From the NCBI GenBank assembly GCA_946402275.1, contig CAMIVY010000003.1, positions 114,853-178,852 of the forward strand: a stretch of 64,000 nucleotides of DNA. The letters run 5' to 3'. Within the stretch, counting starts at the first letter, position 1; the number at the start of each line of letters is the position of its first letter. This document shows, in pieces, positions 36,131-45,348 of the stretch. Both the position numbers and the translations under genes were made by a program. The notes under the pieces are model-generated. The model was not told the DNA's origin, made no database searches, and worked only from the letters and a program-made list of their open reading frames with translations. The stretch is from an uncultured Prevotella sp. (GTDB taxonomy: Bacteria; Bacteroidota; Bacteroidia; Bacteroidales; Bacteroidaceae).

Positions 36131-37680
36131 AGAAGAACAACTACACCGATCTTGACCACCTTCAACTGGTGGCCGGGCGCCTTGCCGAGGCTGGCAGGGA
36201 CATTACGGCAGACTATGCCGACTGGATTAGCGTGACCTTTGCCTGTGCCTCTCTGGGCGAACAGGCTCGCGAGGCTTATCATACCATCTGCTCACTCTAT
36301 TCGGGCTACAAGCGCGAGGAATGTGACGAGAAGTTTACCAACTGTCTGAAGGCCGGCAACGGCAGCGTCACACTGGGCACGCTGATGAAGATGGCCCAGG
36401 ATGCGGGCATCGACACCAGCCTGCCTCGCGGCCGCCGACAGAAGACGGCACAGCAGAAGCGGCAGGAGCAGGAAAACCGCATCAGACTGATGCGTGAGGC
36501 ACTGACCGCACAGGCCCAGTGGCGTTACAACACATGGCGTCAGCGCCCGGAGGTCTGCGAGCCAGGACAGCCGTGGCGCCCCGTTCAGGACCGCGACCTC
36601 GACACCTACTACTGTCGTCTGAAGGAACAAGGGCTGAATGTCAGCAGCCAGGATGTCAAGTCGCTCATCTTCAGCCGTGACTTCTGCCAGGACTACGATG
36701 CCTTCAGCTCGTGGCTCAACAGTCTGAAGCCGTGGAATCCGGACACCGACCCCGACTATCTGCGCGACTTCTACATAGGCCACCTGGAGTTCAATGACCC
36801 AGAGAGTGAGGACTTCTACGACCAGATGCTGAAGAAATGGCACGTAGGCATGGTGGCACTGATGCTGGGACGCATCAGCGAGAATCCGCAGATGCCCATC
36901 TTCAAGGGCTTGCAGCATATCGGCAAGACCTACTTCGTGCGCCACATCCTGCCGCCGGAGCTCCGCGACTACCGATTGGAGGTCGGACCCTCGGAACGCA
37001 TCGACAAGGACTTCATCATCTCGCTCTCAGAGACACCGCTCATCCTCTTCGACGAAATCTCCTTCGGCAGCAACCAGAAGAGCGAAGCCTTCAAGTACAT
37101 CGTCACCTCCAGCCGCTCGAACGTACGCGACTCCTATGCCCGCTTCCGTGAATTGCGTGAGCGCCGTGCCTCGCTCATTGCCACCACCAACGAAGACAAC
37201 TTCATCCGTAACACAGAGGGCACCCGCCGCTATCTGGTCATCGACCTCAAGGGCACCGTGGATCTGGAAAACTTTCCGTTGCCCTACGAAGGTGCCTATG
37301 CACAGGCGCTATACCTGCTCGACCACGGCTTCAATCCGCAACCCACCCATGAGGAGAGTCAGCTCATCACCGACCACAACAGGCGGTTCGAGGAACCCAA
37401 CGACTGCGAAGAGGCCATCCGCACGTTCCTCCGACAACCCGACGGCATCGGCAGTTCTGAAACCATGTCGGCTGGTGACATCATGCACGAGCTGAACTAT
37501 CGCGGATTCCGCGGACGCGAATATAATGCTAACAACATTGGAAAAACAATGAAGAAGCTGGGATTCGAGGGCAAAGTAATCCACGGTACTCGCAAATATC
37601 TTGTTGTGAAAGTTGATTTTGCGCTTCACACCACCGAAAACAAGGAAGATGCCAAAGAATTCATACCAGATATATTCTGA
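36127..37680 (+). CDS. VirE-family primase/helicase protein
   Basis: 517 residues. The N-terminal part (about 1-95) is a PriCT-like domain (LVAGRLAEAGRDITADYADW, CDEKFTNCLKAGNGS). The C-terminal part is the virulence-associated E ATPase: GLQHIGKTYFVRHILPPEL (P-loop, GxxxxGK-T), LILFDEISFGSNQKSEAFKY (Walker B), SLIATTNEDNF and RNTEGTRRYLVIDL. These are DNA-dependent helicase/primase proteins of plasmids, prophages and ICEs. Downstream lies a nested inverted repeat and 21-bp repeats that may be its origin (inference). Confidence 0.88.
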   Translation: MKKNNYTDLDHLQLVAGRLAEAGRDITADYADWISVTFACASLGEQAREAYHTICSLYSGYKREECDEKFTNCLKAGNGSVTLGTLMKMAQDAGIDTSLPRGRRQKTAQQKRQEQENRIRLMREALTAQAQWRYNTWRQRPEVCEPGQPWRPVQDRDLDTYYCRLKEQGLNVSSQDVKSLIFSRDFCQDYDAFSSWLNSLKPWNPDTDPDYLRDFYIGHLEFNDPESEDFYDQMLKKWHVGMVALMLGRISENPQMPIFKGLQHIGKTYFVRHILPPELRDYRLEVGPSERIDKDFIISLSETPLILFDEISFGSNQKSEAFKYIVTSSRSNVRDSYARFRELRERRASLIATTNEDNFIRNTEGTRRYLVIDLKGTVDLENFPLPYEGAYAQALYLLDHGFNPQPTHEESQLITDHNRRFEEPNDCEEAIRTFLRQPDGIGSSETMSAGDIMHELNYRGFRGREYNANNIGKTMKKLGFEGKVIHGTRKYLVVKVDFALHTTENKEDAKEFIPDIF

Positions 37681-37689
37681 AAAGCTAAT

Positions 37690-37829
37690 TGGGTGGAGGA
37701 GGTGGACGTTATTTCTATATATTTGATAAATTAAATCCTAATTCTACTTGTACATTTTGCAAGGTGATTTAGGATTTATTTTTAATCCCTTTAAGAAAAC
37801 ACGTCCACCTCCTCCACCCTTTTTTTTCA
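37690..37829. repeat. Nested inverted repeat after the VirE gene
   Basis: Left arm GGGTGGAGGAGGTGGACGT (37690-37708) pairs with the exact inverse at 37801-37819. Inside, AAATCCTAA pairs with TTAGGATTT. The right arm is followed by eight T. Together the arms can form a long stem around an AT-rich loop of about 92 bases. Confidence 0.9.
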
Positions 37830-37849
37830 AAAACAGCCCTTTTACTGCC

Positions 37850-37935
37850 CAATAACCTATCCTTATTTTCCAATAACCTGTCTTTATCGCGCAATAACAT
37901 GCCCTTATTGCTGGATAAGGATGGGTTAATTTTAC
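37850..37935. repeat. 21-bp iteron-like repeats
   Basis: CAATAACC-type motifs begin at 37850, 37871 and 37892, an exact 21-bp period (two helical turns); each continues TNTCCTTATT-like. An inverted copy (GGATAAGGATGGGTTA) follows at 37914. Situated between VirE and the HepT gene; typical of iteron origins. Confidence 0.75.
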
Positions 37936-37959
37936 ACAAACAGAACCGTTGTTCAACAA

Positions 37960-38331
37960 TTATTGTTTATTCTCCCACTGCTCCCAGTCGGTTTCAGCAA
38001 GATATTTGAGGATATGCTTCTTTAAGTCGACAATATCACCATGGATGACGGCCCATACAGTATCATTATCTACCTGAAAATATTCGTGGACAAGGAAATT
38101 GCGCATGTTGGAAATGGGGCGCCATTCAACTTCTTTGTGAGCTTCTTTGAATGGAGTGGAAAGCATGTTGGCTGCCTCGCCAATTATTTCAATGTTTTTC
38201 ACAATACCATAGTATCTCAGAACATCGGCCTCTAGTTCCTCTCTTGTAAGGGAACCGGCATATTTTTCTAAGCGTTCAATGGCTTCGAGTATATGCTCCA
38301 AGCGCGTTTTGTCTCTAAGAGGTTCTCTCAT
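37960..38331 (-). CDS. hepT: HepT-like toxin (DUF86)
   Basis: 123 residues, HEPN-domain ribonuclease toxin. Contains the catalytic RX4HXY motif as MRNFLVHEYFQ; helical throughout. It overlaps the upstream nucleotidyltransferase by 17 bases, the usual MntA/HepT arrangement. MntA inactivates HepT by adding AMP to the Tyr of this motif (known for the family); both partners look intact. Confidence 0.92.
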   Translation of the reverse strand: MREPLRDKTRLEHILEAIERLEKYAGSLTREELEADVLRYYGIVKNIEIIGEAANMLSTPFKEAHKEVEWRPISNMRNFLVHEYFQVDNDTVWAVIHGDIVDLKKHILKYLAETDWEQWENKQ

Positions 38332-38611
38332 AAATCAGGATTTTGTCACGATCGGCACTCTTACGGGCAAACGGTAGTAAGCCCTTTACGGTTACTAAAT
38401 CGACATCAATGTGCAGTATGTCTTGAAGATCGAGGTGCATGCCACTCAATTTAAACAGACCTACGGATTGTTCAGGCTGTATCAGTATGTCTATGTCCGA
38501 GTTTTCTGTCTGTTCACCTCGTGCATAGGAACCAAAAATCCAAGCCTTCACGACGGGTTGCGTCTTGAAGTAATCAACGATTTGCTGGGTTATTGCTTGA
38601 TCAGTCATCAT
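38315..38611 (-). CDS. mntA: MntA-like nucleotidyltransferase antitoxin
   Basis: 98 residues, minimal nucleotidyltransferase with the antitoxin motif GSX10DXD as GSYARGEQTENSDIDI, plus the third Asp in DILHIDVDLV. It modifies and silences HepT. Upstream and overlapping HepT by 17 bases. Start at 38611 or the next Met at 38608. Confidence 0.92.
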   Translation of the reverse strand: MMTDQAITQQIVDYFKTQPVVKAWIFGSYARGEQTENSDIDILIQPEQSVGLFKLSGMHLDLQDILHIDVDLVTVKGLLPFARKSADRDKILIYERTS

Positions 38612-38634
38612 CCTAATTGGTCTTTATCCGCTTG

Positions 38635-38642
38635 CAAAGATA
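38635..38642 (-). promoter_or_regulatory. -7 promoter box of mntA-hepT
   Basis: Minus-strand TATCTTTG, 23 bases before the mntA start. Confidence 0.7.
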
Positions 38643-38766
38643 GTAAAAGAATTTGGAACGGCAAAGAATTTGAGGAAAAATATGTCAATATGGCAAAAAG
38701 CAAAAAAGCGTGTGTTTTTCTGCGAAAAAAGTTGCGGAAATATTTGGTGGTTTCGAATATTTTTCG

Positions 38767-38774
38767 TAACTTTG
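38767..38774 (+). promoter_or_regulatory. -7 promoter box of the HU-like gene
   Basis: TAACTTTG, 86 bases before the ATG at 38861. The leader contains CAGGCCACCCGG and GTTGGTCTGAGG and may be structured. Confidence 0.7.
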
Positions 38775-38860
38775 TAACATATTAAAAAAGCGGGATTCAG
38801 GCCACCCGGTGCAGTTGGTCTGAGGGAGTTTCTGATACCATAAAAAACACGACAAAAGGT

Positions 38861-39460
38861 ATGATTGAACTTTATTTGAGCAAGGTTACCGAGAGCTCGG
38901 AAACCGAAACAGCGGGTAAGATGTATGCCCGAGTGAGTTACAAACAGACCATGGACCTGCACGACATGGCTCACCACATGGCTGAACACAACACGGCCTT
39001 CTCGGAGGGTTTGATAGTGGGTGTGCTGACCGACTTTGTGAAGTGTGTGCGCGAGATGGTGCTCAACGGCAACACGGTCAAGGTTGGCAACCTGGCTATC
39101 TTCAAGGCTACCGTGGAATCTAACGGGTTGGAGGTGCTCTACGATGCTCAGAGCGACAAGGTGGCTTCGGCTACATTGGGTGTTCTGAAGGAGGGCGAGA
39201 AGACGGGCGCTGCCGTGAAGACCATCAAGTTGCTGGCTCAGAGCACAGGCGACTTCACCCGCGAGGAGCTGAAGAAGGATGTCAAGCTGGCGTGGACCGA
39301 CAAGACCAAGGCGGAGATTGCTGCTGCCAAGGGAACCACAGGTGACGGATCTACAGGTAATGGAACCACGGATTCTGGTAGCCAGGGCGGCAACACCGGC
39401 ACGATAACCCCGGGTGGTGACAACACCGGCGGCGGAAGCGGTGGCGGCGACGAAGGATGA
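38861..39460 (+). CDS. HU-like DNA-binding protein with Gly/Thr-rich tail
   Basis: 199 residues. The first about 125 residues follow the Bacteroidota HU-like family (MIELYLSKVTESSETETAGK, GNTVKVGNLAIFKATVES, TIKLLAQSTGDF). The last 45 are low complexity (GDGSTGNGTTDSGSQGG) ending NTGTITPGGDNTGGGSGGGD-EG. The same ending, GGNTGTVTPGGGDEG, occurs in the paralog at 60567-61127. Located in the VirE island; single gene with its own promoter and terminator. Confidence 0.88.
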   Translation: MIELYLSKVTESSETETAGKMYARVSYKQTMDLHDMAHHMAEHNTAFSEGLIVGVLTDFVKCVREMVLNGNTVKVGNLAIFKATVESNGLEVLYDAQSDKVASATLGVLKEGEKTGAAVKTIKLLAQSTGDFTREELKKDVKLAWTDKTKAEIAAAKGTTGDGSTGNGTTDSGSQGGNTGTITPGGDNTGGGSGGGDEG

Positions 39461-39466
39461 ACCATG

Positions 39467-39502
39467 AGAGGACTGACAGACTACGAGAGCTGCCGGTCCT
39501 CT
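39467..39502 (+). terminator. Rho-independent terminator after the HU-like gene
   Basis: AGAGGAC (39467-39473) pairs with GTCCTCT (39496-39502), followed by TTTTG; the loop includes a smaller stem. Confidence 0.75.
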
Positions 39503-39573
39503 TTTTGTCACCGACAAAATGACACAGGAATCCGCCATTTTGTCGTTTTCCCGCGATTCGGCACGCTGTTTGT
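39503..39573 (+). promoter_or_regulatory. Candidate clpB control region: inverted repeats and sigma-54-like promoter
   Basis: TTTTGTC, three bases, GACAAAA (39503-39519), overlapping a 10-bp inverted repeat CGACAAAATG (39512-39521) with CATTTTGTCG (39536-39545). Downstream, TCGGCACG (39558-39565) and TTGT (39570-39573) resemble the sigma-54 -24/-12 pattern (GG at 39560 and G at 39572, spacing as expected; final C is T). No TAnnTTTG is present before clpB, unlike other genes here. Confidence 0.45.
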
Positions 39574-39618
39574 CCGCCTAACAGCAGAAAACAATTAAAA
39601 CAATAGGAGGACAAACTT

Positions 39619-42126
39619 ATGACATTAGACAAGTTTACTATTAAGGCGCAGGAGGCGGTACAGGAGGCCGTCAACACCGCACAGCGCAACGGGCAGCAGA
39701 CCATCGAACCGGTGCATCTGCTGACGGGCGTACTGAATAAGGCGAAGGACGTGACCACGTTCCTCTTCCAGAAACTGGGTGTGAACGCACAGCAGATAGA
39801 CATGCTGGTGCAGACGGAGCTGCAGCACCTGCCTCGTGTGACGGGTGGTGAGCCCTACCTGTCGGGCGACACCAACCGAGTGTTGCTGAAGGCACAGGAA
39901 TATGCCCAGAAGCAGGGCGATGAGTTCGTGGCGTGCGAACCTATTCTATTGGCTTTGCTGACCGATGGAGCCACCGCAGGCCGTATTCTGAAGGATGCCG
40001 GCATCACGGAGAAAGACCTCCGTGCCGCCATCAACGACCTGCGACAGGGTCAGAAGGTGCAGAGCCAGAGTGGCGACGAGAACTACCAGAGCCTGGAGAA
40101 ATATGCCAAGAACCTGGTGGATATGGCGCGACAGGGCAAGCTGGACCCGGTGATAGGTCGTGACGATGAGATACGCCGACTGCTACAGATTCTTTCACGC
40201 CGTACGAAGAACAACCCGATACTGATTGGTGAACCGGGTACAGGTAAGACGGCTATCGTAGAGGGACTGGCTGGTCGTATCGTACGTGGCGACGTGCCCG
40301 AGAACCTGAAAGACAAGCAACTCTATTCGCTGGACATGGGTGCGCTGGTGGCTGGTGCGAAATACAAGGGTGAGTTTGAGGAGCGTCTGAAATCGGTCAT
40401 CAACGAGGTGACGAAGGCCGAGGGTCGCATCATCCTCTTCATCGACGAGATACACACGCTGGTGGGTGCCGGTGGCGGCGAGGGAGCGATGGATGCTGCC
40501 AACATTCTGAAACCCGCCCTGGCACGTGGAGAACTGAGAGCCATCGGTGCCACGACGTTGAACGAGTATCAGAAATACTTCGAGAAGGACAAGGCCTTGG
40601 AGCGCCGTTTCCAGACGGTGATGGTGGATGAGCCCGACGAACTGTCGGCCATCAGTATTCTGCGAGGACTGAAGGAGCGCTACGAGAACCACCATAAGGT
40701 TCGTATCCAGGATGATGCCTGCATCGCCGCCGTCCAACTGTCGGAGCGATACATCTCCGAGCGTTTCCTGCCCGACAAGGCCATCGACCTGATGGACGAG
40801 GCTGCCGCCAAGCTACGCATGGAGCGCGACTCGGTGCCAGAGGAACTGGATGAGATTACCCGCCGCCTGGCTCAGCTGGAGATTGAGCGCGAGGCCATCA
40901 AACGCGAGGGTGACGAGCCTAAAATAGCACAACTCGACAAGGAGATTGCTGAGCTGAAAGAGCAAGAGACCCAGTTCCGCGCCAAATGGGAGGGTGAACG
41001 CCAGCTCATCAACAAAATTCAGCAGGACAAGCAGGACATAGAGAACCTGAAACTGGAAGCTGACCGTGCCGAGCGCGAGGGCGACTACGGCAAGGTGGCT
41101 GAAATACGCTACTCGAAAATAAAGACGCTGGAGGATGACATCAAGTCGATACAGTCGCAGCTAGCCTCTGCACAGGACGGTAATGCGATGGTTCGCGAGG
41201 AGGTTACTGCCGACGATATTGCCGAGGTGGTGAGCCGCTGGACGGGCATCCCCGTCACCCGCATGCTGCAGAGCGAGCGCGAGAAGCTGCTGCACCTGGA
41301 AGAGGAACTGCACAAGCGTGTCATCGGACAGGATGAAGCCATCAATGCCGTCTCTGACGCCGTGCGCCGTAGCCGTGCCGGACTGCAAGACCCGAAGCGA
41401 CCTATCGCCTCGTTCATCTTCCTCGGTACCACGGGTGTCGGTAAGACGGAACTTGCCAAGGCATTGGCAGAATACCTGTTCAATGACGAGACGATGATGA
41501 CGCGTATAGATATGTCGGAGTATCAGGAGAAGCACACCGTCAGTCGACTGATTGGTGCACCTCCGGGATACGTGGGCTACGACGAGGGCGGCCAGCTGAC
41601 GGAGGCCGTACGCCGCAAGCCGTACTCGGTACTGCTGTTCGATGAGATAGAGAAGGCGCACCCCGACGTGTTCAACATCCTGTTGCAAGTATTGGACGAC
41701 GGCAGGCTGACCGACAACAAGGGTCGCACCGCCAACTTCAAGAACACCATCATCATCATGACCAGCAACGCCACCCGTGAGCAACTGCGTGCGACGATGC
41801 GCCCGGAGTTCCTGAACCGTATCGACGAGATCATCACCTTCCAGCAGCTGACGCAGGAGCAGATAGCCGATGTAGTACGCCTGCAGATGAAGCGCGTGAC
41901 CGACATGCTGGAGCCGCAGGGCATCCGCCTGGAGACTACCGATGCCGCTATCCGCTATCTGGCACAGGAAGGCTACGACCCCGACTTCGGAGCACGCCCT
42001 GTGAAGCGAGCCATCCAGCAACTGGTACTGAACGACTTGTCGCGTAAGATACTGGCTGACCAGATAGACCGCGAGAAGCCCATCATCATCGATGAGTTCG
42101 GCGACGGACTGGTGTTTAGGAATTAA
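39619..42126 (+). CDS. clpB: ATP-dependent chaperone ClpB
   Basis: Hexameric AAA+ disaggregase. 835 residues, slightly shorter than the usual 860. N domain (about 1-150), first AAA with [15 protein letters not shown] and [15 protein letters not shown], middle coiled coil (about 400-520, rich in Glu/Lys), second AAA with [18 protein letters not shown], the pore loop [13 protein letters not shown] and [13 protein letters not shown]. It is preceded by GGAGGACAAAC and by inverted repeats rather than a standard housekeeping -7 box. Confidence 0.98.
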   Translation: MTLDKFTIKAQEAVQEAVNTAQRNGQQTIEPVHLLTGVLNKAKDVTTFLFQKLGVNAQQIDMLVQTELQHLPRVTGGEPYLSGDTNRVLLKAQEYAQKQGDEFVACEPILLALLTDGATAGRILKDAGITEKDLRAAINDLRQGQKVQSQSGDENYQSLEKYAKNLVDMARQGKLDPVIGRDDEIRRLLQILSRRTKNNPILIGEPGTGKTAIVEGLAGRIVRGDVPENLKDKQLYSLDMGALVAGAKYKGEFEERLKSVINEVTKAEGRIILFIDEIHTLVGAGGGEGAMDAANILKPALARGELRAIGATTLNEYQKYFEKDKALERRFQTVMVDEPDELSAISILRGLKERYENHHKVRIQDDACIAAVQLSERYISERFLPDKAIDLMDEAAAKLRMERDSVPEELDEITRRLAQLEIEREAIKREGDEPKIAQLDKEIAELKEQETQFRAKWEGERQLINKIQQDKQDIENLKLEADRAEREGDYGKVAEIRYSKIKTLEDDIKSIQSQLASAQDGNAMVREEVTADDIAEVVSRWTGIPVTRMLQSEREKLLHLEEELHKRVIGQDEAINAVSDAVRRSRAGLQDPKRPIASFIFLGTTGVGKTELAKALAEYLFNDETMMTRIDMSEYQEKHTVSRLIGAPPGYVGYDEGGQLTEAVRRKPYSVLLFDEIEKAHPDVFNILLQVLDDGRLTDNKGRTANFKNTIIIMTSNATREQLRATMRPEFLNRIDEIITFQQLTQEQIADVVRLQMKRVTDMLEPQGIRLETTDAAIRYLAQEGYDPDFGARPVKRAIQQLVLNDLSRKILADQIDREKPIIIDEFGDGLVFRN

Positions 42127-42128
42127 GA

Positions 42129-42170
42129 AATGAGTAATCGACGAAGTCGCTTCGTACCTTTAGGTCGAAG
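42129..42170. repeat. Palindromic intergenic repeat copy
   Basis: 42129-42151 is the inverse of 23 bases at 796-818 inside the rRNA methyltransferase gene. The adjoining TTCGTACCTT then TAGGTCGAAG (42151-42170) matches 3346-3365 with one mismatch. Sits between clpB and its terminator. Confidence 0.85.
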
Positions 42171-42188
42171 AAATTAAAGATTAAAAAT

Positions 42189-42226
42189 AAAAGTGATGAA
42201 GCGTTTAACGGTGCTTCATCACTTTT
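42189..42226. terminator. Bidirectional terminator between clpB and the M6 protease
   Basis: AAAAGTGATGAAGC, ten-base loop, GCTTCATCACTTTT: a 14-bp stem with A and T tails. The last codons of the convergent M6 protease gene (KKVMKHR) are read from this stem and loop. Confidence 0.85.
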
Positions 42227-43683
42227 TTGATGTCTCCATTGGCATACCTTATAATATATATAGGCCCAAGGTCGTGAAGAACGGTATAGGGCTGACTGGT
42301 ACGTTGCTCTACAATGCCCGTGCTCTGGTCGATGGTGAAGCGGAAGGAGGCGAGACCGTCGGTAACGGCGATGTCGCGCACCGACTTGTTCATCAGTTTC
42401 GTGCCGTCGGTATTCTCATTATTGAGCGTAGCTTTTGGATTAGAGGAATTAGTCAGCGAGTCGTTTGCCAGATAGGGATAGGCCCAGTACGCTTCGTAAG
42501 AATACGAGGATTCTTTGTTAGCAGGAATAATGTGATAGCAGAGCTTGGAAGAAGTATTAGGAACACCAAACAACCACGTATTCTCACCGTAATCGACATG
42601 GAAGACAACGAGGCCACTGCCAGGAAGAGAACTGTCCCACCCTGTTTTTTGTCGGTTCTCAACCATGTAATACTCGTCAGGATGGGCATCATTATAGATG
42701 ATATAGACTTCGTTGGCAGACATATCACTAACCGCTTGCGACACAGTAAGTGGCTTGGGGGTCATCCATCCCATCATCATACGCTCATGACCAGAATAGT
42801 TGCCTGGACAGAAGCCATTGTTATTATAGCTAGCATCCATCAGATCCCAATAATGAGGTGTCTTGTTAGTACCATAGAAGTCGGGAAAGCCAAAGCAATG
42901 GGTGTACTCGTGGCAAAGGACACCAAAGGTACGATAGTCGCCATAAGCCTCCTCCGCCACCGTACAGTAGCAGTCCACCAGATACTGCTTGCCGCCATAG
43001 GTGACGGGAATGGGGTCGCAATAGACATCAGGCTGGTAGGTGGACTTGTGATAATCCTTCCGATGTGAAGACATCCACCACTGATGTGGCCAGATAGTGT
43101 TATCATCGCCATCCATGTTCATTCCTTTTCCAGCATAGATGATGAGCAACTGGTTGACGAAACCGTCGCCGTTCCAGTCGTAAAGGCTCCAGTCGATGTC
43201 GCGGGTCTTCAGCACCTCCATAATGTCCTGCACCAGATACTGTGAGTTTTCATCATCTCCATAAGATCCTGAAGTACTATGATATCTCACTCGCGACTGG
43301 TCAAGGACCACACGCTGTATGTCGAAATGCAGTCGAAATTGACCATCGCTTTGTGCATAGAAGTAGTCATAAGCAGAACCATAGAACTTCCCCTCCGTAT
43401 AGTTGACTCCATTCAAGATGTTATTCCAGACGGGCATGGGATCATCCACCAGAAACTGCTGATCGCTGAAAGATACCAGCACGGTCAGCTGGTTGCGGTC
43501 ACCATGATAGAAGTCGCCACCCACCTGTATGGTCTGTCCACTGGGTGCGCCGCGATGCAACACCATGTCTCGCGGCCTTAGTTTACCAACGCGACATCCA
43601 CGCTGAATCATAACATCCTGTGCTGCCGCCGAGATGGTCAGCAGCAGCAACAGGATGGCAGTTATCCATTTCTCATTCCTCAT
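42205..43683 (-). CDS. Secreted M6-family metalloprotease with probable type IX sorting tail
   Basis: 492 residues from ATG at 43683. Signal peptide [20 protein letters not shown] then Gln; zinc motif HEYTH in [19 protein letters not shown]; immune inhibitor A-like M6 family opening ([37 protein letters not shown]). The end, [20 protein letters not shown] then R, resembles a short type IX C-terminal sorting signal, so export by the PorQ system is likely. The N-terminal codons overlap an intergenic repeat (43667-43686). Confidence 0.87.
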   Translation of the reverse strand: MRNEKWITAILLLLLTISAAAQDVMIQRGCRVGKLRPRDMVLHRGAPSGQTIQVGGDFYHGDRNQLTVLVSFSDQQFLVDDPMPVWNNILNGVNYTEGKFYGSAYDYFYAQSDGQFRLHFDIQRVVLDQSRVRYHSTSGSYGDDENSQYLVQDIMEVLKTRDIDWSLYDWNGDGFVNQLLIIYAGKGMNMDGDDNTIWPHQWWMSSHRKDYHKSTYQPDVYCDPIPVTYGGKQYLVDCYCTVAEEAYGDYRTFGVLCHEYTHCFGFPDFYGTNKTPHYWDLMDASYNNNGFCPGNYSGHERMMMGWMTPKPLTVSQAVSDMSANEVYIIYNDAHPDEYYMVENRQKTGWDSSLPGSGLVVFHVDYGENTWLFGVPNTSSKLCYHIIPANKESSYSYEAYWAYPYLANDSLTNSSNPKATLNNENTDGTKLMNKSVRDIAVTDGLASFRFTIDQSTGIVEQRTSQPYTVLHDLGPIYIIRYANGDIKKVMKHR

Positions 43684-45326
43684 TTCTTCGGGCACCAGGG
43701 TTTCAGGGTCTTGAAGAAGTCGTTGCCCTTGTCATCTACGAGGATGAAGGCGGGGAAATCCTCTACCTCAATCTTCCAAACAGCCTCCATACCGAGCTCG
43801 GGATACTCTACGCACTCGATGCTCTTGATGCTGCTCTGTGAGAGTACGGCAGCTACACCACCGATGGTTCCGAGATAGAAACCGCCATGCTTCTTACAAG
43901 CCTCTGTCACTACGTCTGAACGGTTACCCTTGGCAATCATCACAAGGCTGGCACCATTAGCCTGGAACTCGTCCACGTAGGGGTCCATACGGTTAGCGGT
44001 GGTTGGTCCCATCGAACCACAAGGATAACCCTCTGGTGTCTTGGCAGGTCCGGCATACAGCACGGGGTACTTCTTGAAATAGTCGGGCATACCCTCACCG
44101 GCATCCAGACGGGCCTTCAGCTTAGCATGAGCAATGTCGCGAGCCACAATGATGGTACCCTTCAGGTTCACACGGGTAGAGACAGGATATTTTGAGAGCT
44201 CCTTACGAACAGCATCGATACCCTCGTTCAGGTCAATCTCGATACCCTTACCACCCTCGCCCGGCTTGCGCAGCTCCTCGGGGATGAGTTCTGTGGGGTT
44301 GCTGTCCATCTTCTCCAACCAGATACCGTCGGCATTAATCTTTGCCTTGATATTACGGTCAGCAGAACAAGAAACGCCCATACCGATAGGACAAGAGGCA
44401 CCGTGACGAGGCAGACGAACCACACGGATATCGTGAGCCAGGTACTTGCCACCGAACTGAGCACCCAGACCAATCTTCTGAGCCTCCTTGATGAGCTTCT
44501 GCTCCAGATCGACATCACGGAAGGCACGACCGGTCTCATCGCCTGTGGTGGGCAGACCGTCGTAGTACTTGATAGAAGCAAGCTTCACGGTGAGCAGGTT
44601 CTTCTCAGCCGATGTGCCACCAATCACGAAGGCGATATGGTATGGCGGACAGGCTGCTGTACCCAGACTCTTCATCTTCTCTACCAGGAATGGGATGAGT
44701 GTACCCTCATTCTGGATAGTAGCCTTGGTCATAGGATAGAAATAGGTCTTGTTGGCAGAGCCACCACCCTTGGCCACCATCACGAACTTATACTCAGCAC
44801 CCTCGGTAGCCTCGATATCAATCTGTGCAGGCAGGTTGCAGCGGGTGTTCACCTCGTCGTACATATTCAGCGGAGCATTCTGCGAGTAGCGCAGATTGTC
44901 CTGGGTAAAGGTGTTGAACACACCACGACTCAGCGCCTCTTCATCCTCAAAGCCTGTCCAAATCTGCTGACCCTTCTCGCCATGGATGATGGCAGTACCG
45001 GTATCCTGGCAGAAAGGCAGGATGCCCTTGCAAGCCACCTCGGCATTGCGCAGGAACTGCAGGGCTACATACTTGTCATTCTCGCTGGCCTCAGGGTCGG
45101 TCAGTATCTTTGCAACTTGCTCGTTATGTTCACGACGCAGCATGAACTCCACATCGTGGAAAGCCTGCTGGGCCAGGAGAGTAAGTGCTTCCTTAGATAC
45201 TTTAACAATCTGCTTGCCTTCAAACTCGGCAGTGGTTACGCCTTCCTTTGTCAGCAGGCGATACTCGGTTGTGTCCTTGCCCACCTGAAACATGGGGGCA
45301 TACTTGAATTCTGGTGTTTTTGCCAT
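43680..45326 (-). CDS. fumA: Fumarate hydratase, class I
   Basis: Oxygen-sensitive [4Fe-4S] fumarase. 548 residues, the length of E. coli FumA. Cluster and substrate motifs include [47 protein letters not shown] and [13 protein letters not shown]. It runs in the reductive branch from oxaloacetate to succinate in Bacteroidales fermentation. Its 3' end overlaps the M6 protease start by four bases. Confidence 0.96.
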   Translation of the reverse strand: MAKTPEFKYAPMFQVGKDTTEYRLLTKEGVTTAEFEGKQIVKVSKEALTLLAQQAFHDVEFMLRREHNEQVAKILTDPEASENDKYVALQFLRNAEVACKGILPFCQDTGTAIIHGEKGQQIWTGFEDEEALSRGVFNTFTQDNLRYSQNAPLNMYDEVNTRCNLPAQIDIEATEGAEYKFVMVAKGGGSANKTYFYPMTKATIQNEGTLIPFLVEKMKSLGTAACPPYHIAFVIGGTSAEKNLLTVKLASIKYYDGLPTTGDETGRAFRDVDLEQKLIKEAQKIGLGAQFGGKYLAHDIRVVRLPRHGASCPIGMGVSCSADRNIKAKINADGIWLEKMDSNPTELIPEELRKPGEGGKGIEIDLNEGIDAVRKELSKYPVSTRVNLKGTIIVARDIAHAKLKARLDAGEGMPDYFKKYPVLYAGPAKTPEGYPCGSMGPTTANRMDPYVDEFQANGASLVMIAKGNRSDVVTEACKKHGGFYLGTIGGVAAVLSQSSIKSIECVEYPELGMEAVWKIEVEDFPAFILVDDKGNDFFKTLKPWCPKK

Positions 45327-45348
45327 AGTTGTATTTGCTTGTTAGTTA

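Noticed and set aside
37744..37959. Minus-strand 71-residue ORF
   Set aside because: Produced by the 21-bp repeats (GYWKIRIGYW-like), with no start signal.
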